The notes under the pieces were generated by a model that was not told the origin of the DNA, made no database searches, and worked only from the letters and a program-made list of their open reading frames with translations. 64,000 nt of DNA, taken from assembly GCF_042658845.1 (NCBI RefSeq), contig NZ_JBHSRI010000025.1, positions 124,001 to 188,000 of the forward strand, read 5' to 3'. Positions 26,224 to 34,226 of this stretch are shown here, in pieces. The stretch is from Paenisporosarcina macmurdoensis (GTDB taxonomy: Bacteria > Bacillota > Bacilli > Bacillales_A > Planococcaceae). The position numbers and the translations under genes are program-made. How positions within the stretch are numbered: the first letter of the stretch is position 1; each line of letters opens with the position of its first letter.

Positions 26224-26691
26224 ATGCATTTACATAAATACGAAAAAATTTGGCTCGTATTTGGACTCGTTTCACTAATTGTATTTTTAAGTATCGTAGG
26301 AGTTAGTGCATTTTCTCATGGTCACACACCGGCCGGGGGAATGACAACAATTGATCCGAAGAAGGTAAATGAAACTGCGCCGTTTGACAAGCCAGGTGTT
26401 ACCCAAATAGATGATGACACTTACCAAGTCGCAATTGTAGCGATGGCGTTTGGTTACACTGCACCAGATTTAAAAGTTCCGGTTGGAAAAGAAATCATTT
26501 TTAAAGTAACAAGTACAGATGTCGTTCATAGTTTTACAATTGATAACACAAAAGTCAACATGATGGTCGTCCCTGGTCAGATTACAACCAAGTCATACAC
26601 ATTTGACAAACCCGGGAAGTATTTAATTCTTTGTAATGAATATTGCGGATCTGGCCACCACTATATGTTTACAGAAATTGAGGTGTACTAA
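26224..26691 (+). CDS. cbaB: Cytochrome ba3 oxidase subunit II
   Basis: A 155-residue membrane-anchored copper protein. One N-terminal helix (about residues 10-30) is followed by a cupredoxin domain outside the membrane. All CuA ligands are present: H102 (VVHSF), then C137, E139, C141, H145 and M148 in CNEYCGSGHHYMF. It passes electrons from cytochrome c to subunit I. The short form with one helix is characteristic of ba3 oxidases. AAAGGGGAGG precedes the ATG. It is two bases from the subunit I gene, so translation is coupled. Confidence 0.93.
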   Translation: MHLHKYEKIWLVFGLVSLIVFLSIVGVSAFSHGHTPAGGMTTIDPKKVNETAPFDKPGVTQIDDDTYQVAIVAMAFGYTAPDLKVPVGKEIIFKVTSTDVVHSFTIDNTKVNMMVVPGQITTKSYTFDKPGKYLILCNEYCGSGHHYMFTEIEVY

Positions 26692-26693
26692 TC

Positions 26694-28346
26694 ATGATTG
26701 CTGTAAGAGATCGTAAGTTAGCTTTATGGAATATTGGTGTAGCATACATCGCATTTTTGATTGGAACTTTATGTGGATTACTGCAAGTATTTATTCGAAA
26801 TGATGCACTCGAATTACCAAGCTGGTTGGATTATTATCAAATATTAACGGCACATGGTGTGCTACTTGCCCTCATTTTTACCACATTCTTTATTTTTAGT
26901 TTCTTTATTACTGGTATGAGTAAAAGTCTTGGAAGTTTTGGACCAAAAGTCTATCTCTTCTCATGGATTGGCTTTGCTGTAACAACACTAGGAACCGTTT
27001 TAGCTACAATCATGATTATTTCAGGAGAAGCTTCGGTGTTATATACGTTCTATGCTCCGTTGAAAGCAAGTGGTTGGTACTACGTAGGCCTAGCTTTATT
27101 CGTAGTAGGTACATGGATTAGTAGTTTTGCATTAGTCGGTCACTATATGGTTTGGCGTAAAAAACATAAAGGTCAATTAAGTCCATTATTTGCCTTTATG
27201 GCGATCGCTACTATTGTCATGTGGATTATTGCATGTTTAGGTGTTGTGGCAACCGTGTTATTCCAATTCATTCCATGGGCTTTTGGATGGGTCGATACGA
27301 TTAATGTTGAATTAAGCCGCTCATTGTTTTGGTTTTTCGGGCATCCTTTAGTATATTTTTGGTTGCTGCCGGCCTACATGGCATGGTATGTCATTGTGCC
27401 GAAGTTAATCGGAACAAAAGTATTTAGTGATTCACTTGCACGTTTATCATTTGTATTATTTATTCTCTTTTCAATCCCAGTTGGTTTTCATCATCAGTTA
27501 ACAGAACCAGGGATCTCTAACTTTTGGAAATTCCTTCAAGTTGTCTTAACGTTTATGGTTATCATTCCTTCTTTGATGACGGCGTTCTCGATGTTTGCTA
27601 CATTTGAAACCGCAGGTCGTAAAAAGGGTGGTAAAGGCCTTTTTGGATGGTTTACAAAACTTCCTTGGAAAGATGTTCGTTTTACATCTATATTTGTAGC
27701 AATGGCCTTCTTCATCCCTGGTGGGGCTGGCGGGATTATCAATGCTAGTTTCCAATTAAATGAGATTGTTCATAATACATTATGGATTGTTGGACATTTC
27801 CACATTACTGTCGGGACACCTGTAGCTATGACATTTATGGGGCTGACATTCTGGATGATTCCATATTTAACGGGTCGTAAATTTTCAAAATCTATGCAAA
27901 AACTAGGATTTGTTCAAATTATTACATGGGCTATCGGGATGTTGTTAATGTCGACATCACAGCACATTTTAGGTCTCCTTGGAGCACCAAGACGTACAGC
28001 ATATTCTGGCTATAATAATCACCCATCTGCTATGGAGTGGTTTGACGGAATTTTGACCAACCATGTAACTATGGCAATCGGAGGAAGTATATTATTTTTA
28101 TCAGCAATGATACTGATCTATATCGTCGTTATGTCTATGTTCATATCTCCTAAAGCTGTTAATGAAGAAGATTTTGTCGACTTCCCAATGGCTGAAAGTG
28201 ATGTTGAAAACACACCAAAATTCTTGGAAAACTGGTGGATTTGGATTGGCATAGCTTTCGTCCTTATCATTATTGCCTACGCCATTCCGATAACTGATAT
28301 GATTCAACATGCACCTCCAGGTTCAGAAGGATTTAAAACATGGTAG
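26694..28346 (+). CDS. cbaA: Cytochrome ba3 oxidase subunit I
   Basis: A 550-residue heme-copper oxidase subunit with about 13 membrane helices. Low-spin heme ligands are H54 (LTAHGVLLAL) and the C-terminal member of the H368/H370 pair in GHFHITVG. CuB ligands are H217 in FGHPLVYFW, which also carries the Tyr221 cross-link residue, and H266/H267 in FHHQLTEPG. The sequence has the ba3-type HPLVYFWLLPAYMAWY. It reduces oxygen to water and pumps protons, with high oxygen affinity in this class. It is transcribed with subunits IIa and II behind the Fnr box. Confidence 0.93.
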   Translation: MIAVRDRKLALWNIGVAYIAFLIGTLCGLLQVFIRNDALELPSWLDYYQILTAHGVLLALIFTTFFIFSFFITGMSKSLGSFGPKVYLFSWIGFAVTTLGTVLATIMIISGEASVLYTFYAPLKASGWYYVGLALFVVGTWISSFALVGHYMVWRKKHKGQLSPLFAFMAIATIVMWIIACLGVVATVLFQFIPWAFGWVDTINVELSRSLFWFFGHPLVYFWLLPAYMAWYVIVPKLIGTKVFSDSLARLSFVLFILFSIPVGFHHQLTEPGISNFWKFLQVVLTFMVIIPSLMTAFSMFATFETAGRKKGGKGLFGWFTKLPWKDVRFTSIFVAMAFFIPGGAGGIINASFQLNEIVHNTLWIVGHFHITVGTPVAMTFMGLTFWMIPYLTGRKFSKSMQKLGFVQIITWAIGMLLMSTSQHILGLLGAPRRTAYSGYNNHPSAMEWFDGILTNHVTMAIGGSILFLSAMILIYIVVMSMFISPKAVNEEDFVDFPMAESDVENTPKFLENWWIWIGIAFVLIIIAYAIPITDMIQHAPPGSEGFKTW

Positions 28347-28358
28347 GAGTTGAGTGAA

Positions 28359-28445
28359 ATGGTAGTCATGATGTTAATTACTTTATTTGTTGTCATTACT
28401 TTGGTGACCGGAATGATAATTGATTTAAATAGTTTAGATGATTAA
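28359..28445 (+). CDS. 28-residue membrane peptide, candidate small oxidase subunit
   Basis: ATG at 28359 has TAGGAG upstream and starts 12 bp after the subunit I stop codon. The product is a single hydrophobic helix (VVMMLITLFVVITLVTGMII) with an acidic tail, DLNSLDD. Its position inside the operon and before the terminator argues for a real product, perhaps a structural subunit like CcoS/CydX-type peptides. No homology can be claimed. Confidence 0.55.
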   Translation: MVVMMLITLFVVITLVTGMIIDLNSLDD

Positions 28446-28455
28446 TTGAAACACG

Positions 28456-28495
28456 AAAGGTTTGTAGCGAGAGTTTTCGCTACAAACCTTTTTTA
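28456..28495 (+). terminator. Terminator of the oxidase operon
   Basis: A perfect 15-bp stem, AAAGGTTTGTAGCGA / TCGCTACAAACCTTT, has a GAGTTT loop followed by TTT. Confidence 0.95.
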
Positions 28496-28755
28496 ATGTT
28501 TATTTTACCGAGTTCATCCTGGAAAGCCGTACGATACGATATGTTTTTAGTTAAGTCTCCACCAGAACTGCTGTGGCCACATCGCAGAACAGTTTCTTGA
28601 AGCATTGGAATTCCCGACATATATTACGATAACAGGCGTTAGAATGGTAAGATTCAACAATCATTACCTCCCTCTATAATTACCATTAGCAATTATCTCT
28701 TTTCTGCCAACAAACCTATTAACATATTATAACATCGAATTAGTTGTAATTTTCT
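28496..28755. other. Intergenic stretch with an unidentified minus-strand frame
   Basis: The minus strand holds an ATG frame at 28620 (46 codons, ending 28480 inside the terminator) that reads MSGIPMLQETVLRCGHSSSG and onward, and an overlapping frame after GGGAGGT at 28664. Neither is recognisable. The SSSGGDL phrase looks protein-like, so a decayed gene is possible. Otherwise I see nothing. Confidence 0.25.
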
Positions 28756-28819
28756 TTGTTATCTGACAATATTAAAGTAGACGAATTCCCTAAGTTTAGG
28801 AGTCTTTCATGTTTTGATA

Positions 28820-28833
28820 TGAAAGCGCATACA
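28820..28833 (+). promoter_or_regulatory. cre-like catabolite site before aldehyde dehydrogenase
   Basis: TGAAAGCGCATACA matches the CcpA site TGWNANCGNTNWCA at all fixed positions but one. It overlaps an inverted repeat CTTTCAT-N8-ATGAAAG (28804-28825) and lies about 40 bp before the start codon, so bound CcpA would probably repress. Confidence 0.5.
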
Positions 28834-28869
28834 ATGGGAATTACTCGTACAAATAGGAGGAACTTGAGA

Positions 28870-30390
28870 ATGGTATATGCATTTCCAAACACAAAAGGTT
28901 CTATCGTAACTTTTAAAGAAAAATATGATAATTATATTAACGGTGAGTGGACTGCTCCAGTAAAAGGTCAATATTTTGATAATGTAACACCTGTAACAGG
29001 TCAAAACTTCACTCAAATTGCTCGCTCAACTTCAGAAGATATTGAACTAGCTCTTGATGCAGCGCATGCAGCAAAAGATGCTTGGGGCAAGACGTCACCA
29101 GCAACACGTGCGAATATTTTAAATAAAATTGCTGACCGCATGGAAGAAAACTTAGAAATGTTAGCTGTTGCAGAGACATGGGACAACGGGAAAGCAGTCC
29201 GTGAAACATTAAATGCTGACTTACCACTTGGTATCGATCACTTCCGCTACTTTGCAGGAGCAATTCGTGCGCAAGAAGGGTCACTAAGTCAAATTGATGA
29301 TGATACAGTTGCTTACCACTTCCATGAACCGATTGGCGTAGTGGGACAAATCATTCCTTGGAACTTCCCTCTATTAATGGCAATTTGGAAGCTTGCTCCA
29401 GCATTAGCTGCAGGAAACTGTGTAGTGTTAAAACCTGCTGAGCAAACACCTGCTAGTATTCTAGTATTTGCTGAGCTAGTTGGCGATTTATTACCACCAG
29501 GTGTGTTGAACATAGTGAATGGGTTTGGATTAGAAGCAGGAAAACCACTTGCATCGAACCCACGTATTGGCAAAATTGCCTTCACGGGTGAAACAACAAC
29601 AGGTCGTATGATCATGCAATATGCTTCTCAAAACTTAATTCCAGTTACATTAGAATTAGGCGGCAAGTCACCAAACATTTTCTTCGAAGATGTAATGGAT
29701 CATGACGATGCATTCTTGGATAAAGCAGTAGAAGGATTTGTATTATTTGCATTGAACCAAGGAGAAGTATGTACATGCCCTTCTCGTGCATTAATTCAAG
29801 AATCCATTTACGATAAATTTATGGAAAAAGTATTAGCACGTGTTGAAGCGATTAAAATTGGGAATCCACTAGATCCTAATACCATGATGGGCGCTCAAGC
29901 TTCTAACGAACAATTAGAAAAAATCTTGTCTTACCTGGATATCGGGAAGCAAGAAGGAGCAGAATGTTTAATCGGTGGAGAACGTAATAATTTAGATGGC
30001 GATTTTGCTGGCGGATACTATGTGAAACCAACTGTCTTCAAAGGAAATAACAAAATGCGTATTTTCCAAGAAGAAATTTTTGGTCCAGTTGTCTCAGTGA
30101 CAACATTCAAAACGCAAGAAGAAGCTTTAGAAATTGCAAACGACACGTTATACGGACTTGGTGCAGGTGTTTGGTCACGTAACATGAACACTGCTTACCG
30201 TTTCGGCCGTGCGATTCAAGCGGGTCGCGTTTGGACAAACTGTTACCACGCTTACCCAGCACACGCTGCGTTCGGTGGATACAAAATGTCAGGTATCGGT
30301 CGCGAAAACCACTTAATGATGTTGAATCACTACCAACAAACGAAAAACCTACTTGTTAGTTACAACGAAAACAAATTAGGATTCTTTTGA
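28870..30390 (+). CDS. NAD-dependent aldehyde dehydrogenase (AldB/ExaC type)
   Basis: A 506-residue enzyme, the normal length for the acetaldehyde or short-chain aldehyde dehydrogenase group. The start is ATG 28870, nine bases after AGGAGG. Motifs: the NAD-binding IIPWNFPLLM, GNCVVLKPAEQTP and FTGETTTGR, the general-base Glu in LELGGKSP, the catalytic Cys in LNQGEVCTCPSRA, and EEIFGPVVSV. The double CTC and the HAAFGGYKMSGIGREN ending fit the ExaC/AldB clade. It oxidises an aldehyde to the acid, probably acetaldehyde. It is followed by its usual DUF779 partner, and a cre-like site suggests glucose repression. Confidence 0.9.
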   Translation: MVYAFPNTKGSIVTFKEKYDNYINGEWTAPVKGQYFDNVTPVTGQNFTQIARSTSEDIELALDAAHAAKDAWGKTSPATRANILNKIADRMEENLEMLAVAETWDNGKAVRETLNADLPLGIDHFRYFAGAIRAQEGSLSQIDDDTVAYHFHEPIGVVGQIIPWNFPLLMAIWKLAPALAAGNCVVLKPAEQTPASILVFAELVGDLLPPGVLNIVNGFGLEAGKPLASNPRIGKIAFTGETTTGRMIMQYASQNLIPVTLELGGKSPNIFFEDVMDHDDAFLDKAVEGFVLFALNQGEVCTCPSRALIQESIYDKFMEKVLARVEAIKIGNPLDPNTMMGAQASNEQLEKILSYLDIGKQEGAECLIGGERNNLDGDFAGGYYVKPTVFKGNNKMRIFQEEIFGPVVSVTTFKTQEEALEIANDTLYGLGAGVWSRNMNTAYRFGRAIQAGRVWTNCYHAYPAHAAFGGYKMSGIGRENHLMMLNHYQQTKNLLVSYNENKLGFF

Positions 30391-30408
30391 TCGAAAGGGG
30401 AATGACAA

Positions 30409-30774
30409 ATGATTGAACGTGTTACGGCAACGGATGCCACGCTTGAACTGATCGAGTTATTGAAAAGCAAGCACGGTCCAGTCATGTTCCACCAATCAGG
30501 CGGTTGTTGCGATGGGTCTGCACCAATGTGCTACCCAGATGGCGATTTGATGGTTGGTGATCAAGATGTGCTGCTCGGTTCAATCGGCGACAGTCCTTTC
30601 TATATGCACAAAAGCCAGTATGACTACTGGAAACATACACAACTTATTATTGATGTTGTCGATGGACGAGGCGGTATGTTTTCATTAGAGGGTGTAGAAG
30701 GCAAACGATTCTTAACCAGATCACGTGCTTTCACGGCTGAAGAGAATAAAGAAATTCAAGCTCAGTTAAATTAA
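30409..30774 (+). CDS. DUF779 family protein
   Basis: A 121-residue soluble protein with a conserved cysteine patch, FHQSGGCCDGSAPMCYPDGD (about residues 28-47), which looks able to bind a metal or redox centre. It lies 18 bp behind the aldehyde dehydrogenase gene, the usual neighbour of DUF779 genes in many bacteria, so it likely supports that enzyme or its expression. The exact role is not known to me. AAAGGGG precedes the ATG. Confidence 0.85.
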   Translation: MIERVTATDATLELIELLKSKHGPVMFHQSGGCCDGSAPMCYPDGDLMVGDQDVLLGSIGDSPFYMHKSQYDYWKHTQLIIDVVDGRGGMFSLEGVEGKRFLTRSRAFTAEENKEIQAQLN

Positions 30775-30782
30775 TAGATATG

Positions 30783-30832
30783 AAAAGCCGTCATTTTTGC
30801 GAGTGAAAACTTGTAGGGTGGCGGCTTTTTTA
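30783..30832 (+). terminator. Terminator after DUF779 gene
   Basis: AAAAGCCGTCA pairs with TGGCGGCTTTT (one G-U pair) around a 25-nt loop, followed by TT. Confidence 0.7.
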
Positions 30833-30833
30833 T

Positions 30834-30975
30834 GGAATAAAATGGGTTGAAGGGAATAAACATCTTCTGAAAGGGAATAAATCGAATTGAAGGGGAATAA
30901 AACACCTTCGAAAGGGAATAAACACCTCCTGAAAGGGAATAAATCAAATTGAACGGGAATAAAGACTAAAACGTA
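30834..30975 (-). repeat. 21-bp-period tandem array D (core GAAAGGGAATAAA)
   Basis: GGAATAA words start at 30834, 30853, 30874, 30894, 30915, 30936 and 30956, with spacings of 19, 21, 20, 21, 21 and 20 bp. On the minus strand the core reads TTTATTCCCTTTC, the same shape as arrays B, E and F. It follows the terminator directly. Confidence 0.9.
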
Positions 30976-31099
30976 ATGCAACAAAGGAAATAAAGGGTTA
31001 TGAATAAGAGGTAGAGAAAGGTAAAGGATAGCAAAAAGAAGTGCCAACTACTTTCTAACCCGGCGTAAGATACAATTAAAGAAAAGGAGTGAATATGAT

Positions 31100-31309
31100 A
31101 TGGGTACCATTATTCTTATATTATTAGTGGGTGTCATCATTTGGTCCCTGTGGCGAATGGCTACTATTCGTCGTCGAAGACTGCCTTTAGACTATTTCTC
31201 ACAATTGGATGAGGACTTTAAAGTGGAAAACGAGGACAGCCAAGTTACAAAAATCCATGATACGGAACATGAAACAGAAGATGAAAAAACCACATCTAAA
31301 AAAGAATAA
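31100..31309 (+). CDS. Small single-helix membrane protein, unknown
   Basis: A 69-residue protein. One N-terminal membrane helix (TIILILLVGVIIWSLWRM) is followed by the basic stretch RRRRLP and a strongly acidic tail, DEDFKVENEDSQ and onward. This suggests an N-out or N-terminal anchor with a cytosolic tail. The ribosome site AAAAGGAGTG precedes the ATG. No family recognised. Confidence 0.65.
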   Translation: MGTIILILLVGVIIWSLWRMATIRRRRLPLDYFSQLDEDFKVENEDSQVTKIHDTEHETEDEKTTSKKE

Positions 31310-31353
31310 CCCTACATAAACGAAAACCTACTAATAAAAAAGGTGGAGATTCA

Positions 31354-32115
31354 ATGCTGTTTCGAAGAAAAACCTACACGATAAAGCCGGAAATGCATGA
31401 AACGTTTACCCACTTTTTTCACACCTATTTATTACCTAATCAACTGACTCATGGTGCAAGCCTTGTCGGGCGGTGGGTAAATGAAAGCAAAACGGAAATT
31501 ATGGCGATGTGGGCGTACCAAGACCTAGCGGATTATGCCCGTGTGGATGCAGCTATTCGTGACTCTGAACTTCATCAAACTGCACAAAATTTCAGGAAAA
31601 CTTTACCCACCTTATTTGAGACAAGTTCTGAAGACTTTATGAAGTCGACAGGCAATTATTCAACGGCCCCTTATATTGTGGCTGTATCTGGTTATATTCA
31701 AAACGAAGCGGGACAAGTACTGCTTGTTCGGAATGAACATCGTTCCAACACATATGAAATGCCAGGTGGTCGAGTAGAGCCAGGTGAAAGTATGACGGCT
31801 GCATTAGCTCGAGAAGTATTTGAAGAAACAGGAACTCATGCGGAGATTACTGATTTGGTGGGGGTGTATCAAAATGTCACGACTGGCGTACTTTGTCTCG
31901 TATACAGGGGGAAATGGATGTCAGGAAGCCCTACACCTAATCCAGGGGAAACTCTGGATGCACAGTTTGTTGAACTAAATGAAACGAATGTGATGGATTG
32001 GATTACACGAGAGCACTTTGCAACGCGAGTCTATGATGCCATGAAACAAGGAAATGTAGCTTATGAATCGTATGAAGTAAGACCATACCGATTACTTGAA
32101 CGCGTGCAGGGATAA
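31354..32115 (+). CDS. NIPSNAP-like and Nudix hydrolase fusion protein
   Basis: A 253-residue two-domain protein. Residues about 1-100 (LFRRKTYTIKPEMHETFTHF, then GRWVNESKTEIMAMWAYQD) resemble a dimeric ferredoxin-like NIPSNAP/ABM domain. Residues about 108-250 form a Nudix hydrolase, with the box GGRVEPGESMTAALAREVFE continuing as ETGTH, which carries the metal-binding REVFEETG. The Nudix part would cleave a nucleoside diphosphate derivative; the N-terminal domain may bind a small ligand. No frameshift joins the halves, so this looks like a genuine fusion. GGTGGAG precedes the ATG. fosB follows five bases later. Confidence 0.75.
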   Translation: MLFRRKTYTIKPEMHETFTHFFHTYLLPNQLTHGASLVGRWVNESKTEIMAMWAYQDLADYARVDAAIRDSELHQTAQNFRKTLPTLFETSSEDFMKSTGNYSTAPYIVAVSGYIQNEAGQVLLVRNEHRSNTYEMPGGRVEPGESMTAALAREVFEETGTHAEITDLVGVYQNVTTGVLCLVYRGKWMSGSPTPNPGETLDAQFVELNETNVMDWITREHFATRVYDAMKQGNVAYESYEVRPYRLLERVQG

Positions 32116-32120
32116 TAGCG

Positions 32121-32537
32121 ATGAAGATGAACCATTTGTTATTTTCTGTATCCAATCTAGAGAACTCGATTGAATTCTACTCGAAAGTCCTCGGCGCGAA
32201 GTTAGTAGCTAAAGGCACAAAGACCGCCTACTTTGACTTAGATGGTTTATGGCTTGCATTGAATGAAGAAAAAGACATTACTAGAAATGAAATTCACGAA
32301 TCTTACACACATTTGGCTTTCACAATCCCTCAAAGTGAATTTGATGAAACACTTGAGAAATTGAAGAAATTAAACGTTTCGATATTGCCTGGTAGAGCGA
32401 GAGATGCTCGGGATAAAAAGTCCATTTACTTTGAAGATCCAGATGGGCATAAATTTGAATTTCATACCGGTACCTTAAAAAACCGACTTGATTATTACAA
32501 GGAAAATAAGGGGCATATGGAGTTTTACGACTTTTAA
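32121..32537 (+). CDS. fosB: Metallothiol transferase FosB (fosfomycin resistance)
   Basis: A 138-residue glyoxalase-fold enzyme closely matching Bacillus FosB in length and text, for example HLLFSVSNLENSIEFYSKVL and DPDGHKFEFHTGTL. The metal ligands are H5, H64 and E113, shifted two residues from B. cereus FosB (7, 66, 115). It adds bacillithiol (or cysteine) to fosfomycin, opening the epoxide. Family members on chromosomes of Bacillales are intrinsic, and nothing here suggests mobility. Its ribosome site is weak and lies within the end of the Nudix gene, suggesting coupling. Confidence 0.9.
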   Translation: MKMNHLLFSVSNLENSIEFYSKVLGAKLVAKGTKTAYFDLDGLWLALNEEKDITRNEIHESYTHLAFTIPQSEFDETLEKLKKLNVSILPGRARDARDKKSIYFEDPDGHKFEFHTGTLKNRLDYYKENKGHMEFYDF

Positions 32538-32561
32538 TAGAGCCGCGAAGGGATGGAATAA

Positions 32562-33287
32562 ATGAAAGCATATATTATCACAGGTGTATCAAAAGGAATT
32601 GGCCTTGAACTTGCGAAGCAGGTAAGTAAAGCGGGGCATTTTGTGGTTGGAATCGCTCGTACCGAGTGCGAATTGGACGAGATGAAATTCATTCAGGCAG
32701 ACCTTTCTATAACGGAGAATCTTGAATCGATGATGAACGAAATAATCGACTCTGTACCCCAAAATATTGGTTCATTCACACTCATTAATAACGCTGGGAT
32801 GGTTGATCCAATAGGTTTAATTGGGACTGTAAGTGCTGAAGAAATGACGAAGGCGATCGCAGTTAATTTGACTGCACCCATGATTATTTCTAATACATTT
32901 ATCTCTAAGTTGAAGGGTTTTGAAGGGTCAAAGCGTATTGTCAATATTTCGTCTGGAGCAGGTCGAAATGCATATGAAGGCTGGGGAACATACTGTGCGA
33001 CAAAAGCGGGACTTGATCACTTTTCACGGGTCGTTGCACTTGAGCAATTGAACGCTAAGCATCCGGTCGAAATTGTTTCAATCGCTCCTGGTATTATCGA
33101 CACTGGCATGCAAGAGGCGATTCGAGCTAGCAACAAAGAGGCGTTTCCACTTCTTGAACGATTCATTGATTATAAAGAACAAGGTGTACTCAGCAGTCCT
33201 GAGCAAACTGCACAAAAACTAATTTCCTTCATAGAAAACAAAGACTTTAAAGAAGTAGGTCCAATAGTTGATATACGAAAATTTTAG
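32562..33287 (+). CDS. yueD: SDR family reductase, YueD-like (benzil reductase type)
   Basis: A 241-residue short-chain dehydrogenase. The cofactor motif is TGVSKGIG (residues 7-14), NNAG lies at 76-79, and the catalytic Ser-Tyr-Lys includes S130/131, Y144 and K148 (YCATK). Overall text matches B. subtilis YueD, which reduces benzil to (S)-benzoin with NADPH in vitro; the physiological substrate is unknown. It lies 24 bp after fosB on the same strand and probably shares its transcript. Confidence 0.82.
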   Translation: MKAYIITGVSKGIGLELAKQVSKAGHFVVGIARTECELDEMKFIQADLSITENLESMMNEIIDSVPQNIGSFTLINNAGMVDPIGLIGTVSAEEMTKAIAVNLTAPMIISNTFISKLKGFEGSKRIVNISSGAGRNAYEGWGTYCATKAGLDHFSRVVALEQLNAKHPVEIVSIAPGIIDTGMQEAIRASNKEAFPLLERFIDYKEQGVLSSPEQTAQKLISFIENKDFKEVGPIVDIRKF

Positions 33288-33324
33288 TTTGTTTTCCCTT
33301 TAATTACGTTAGTTACAACGTAAA

Positions 33325-33364
33325 AACCATAAAGCATAGGTGTTGAAATCGATGCTTTATGGTT
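33325..33364. terminator. Bidirectional terminator between convergent genes
   Basis: A perfect 13-bp stem, AACCATAAAGCAT / ATGCTTTATGGTT, has a 14-nt loop. It overlaps the stop codon of the leftward esterase gene. Confidence 0.85.
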
Positions 33365-34133
33365 ATAAGAATAAGTAAGTGATCATTCCAGGCACTCTTT
33401 TTCGGAAAGACGAATAATTATGTTCAGCATCTTCCACTATTTCAAATTTAGTATTCTCTATTTTTTTAACTAGGATATCATATATCGCATGGTTTGATTC
33501 CAGGAATCCTTTGCTTATTCGCTCGTCTTCGTTTTCTTTTGTTCCACCGTCCATGTAAAATTTCTCTAGTAACGACAAATCGGTATGGTTCAGCAACTTT
33601 TCTATCTCTTCTTGATTACGCCAAAAAGCAGAAGAGAGGGTTGCCACTTTGGTGAATATGTGAGGGTATCGACATGCAGCGTACGTGGAAATCAGACCTC
33701 CAAGTGAAACACCCGCAATACTCGTAGAGTCCTCCAAAGTCCGATATTTACTATCAATATAAGGCTTAAGTTCATGAACAATAAATTCAACGTAAGCTGC
33801 ACCTTTGCCACCGGTAGTACTTGCCGACTCGATTAAGTTTTTGCTATATTCACCATCAACCCAGGGACAGTACTCATTTTTACGTTCATCACCTAGCATA
33901 TTTGTATCAATTCCTACTACAATTAGCTCTAATCCACTTGTATTTAAGTAATCTTTCAAGTCTAAGGAAACCCCTTGAATGGCATCGTGGTCTTCAAAGA
34001 CATTTTGTCCATCATGCATATAGAGGACAGGATACCGTTTGGTTTGTTCTGATCCGTAATTGGTTGGTGTATAAACACGAATCGTTCTTTCATGATTGAA
34101 AGCCGAGATAGGAATGGTGAATTTTTCAAGCAT
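33363..34133 (-). CDS. Alpha/beta hydrolase, putative esterase (esterase D family)
   Basis: A 256-residue cytosolic hydrolase. The strand after YPVLYMHDGQNVF carries the oxyanion region, and the nucleophile Ser lies in the elbow SIAGVSLGGLIST. The likely Asp is in YMDGGTKENED and the catalytic His in EDAEHNYSSF. It resembles the enterochelin-esterase/YbbA type (IroE/Fes-like C-terminal domain), so a siderophore or simple ester is a plausible substrate, unproven. The ATG at 34133 is preferred over an upstream start because homologues begin near LEKFTIPIS. Confidence 0.75.
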   Translation of the reverse strand: MLEKFTIPISAFNHERTIRVYTPTNYGSEQTKRYPVLYMHDGQNVFEDHDAIQGVSLDLKDYLNTSGLELIVVGIDTNMLGDERKNEYCPWVDGEYSKNLIESASTTGGKGAAYVEFIVHELKPYIDSKYRTLEDSTSIAGVSLGGLISTYAACRYPHIFTKVATLSSAFWRNQEEIEKLLNHTDLSLLEKFYMDGGTKENEDERISKGFLESNHAIYDILVKKIENTKFEIVEDAEHNYSSFRKRVPGMITYLFL

Positions 34134-34160
34134 GTTGAATCTCAACCTCAATTTCTTTTA

Positions 34161-34226
34161 TTATTTTGTGGAAGTCCAAGTTAGTTTTACACGACACTGT
34201 CCCAAGCTTACATAGGTTGTTGTCAT
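34161..34226 (-). other. Short ATGA-coupled frame, possible gene remnant
   Basis: The ATG at 34226 overlaps the stop codon of the upstream acetyltransferase gene and has GGAGGATTTTCTC before it. It reads MTTTYVSLGQCRVKLTWTST and ends after 21 residues at two successive stops. Coupling and ribosome site look real, but the product is too short and unlike known families. Probably the stump of a lost gene. Confidence 0.3.
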
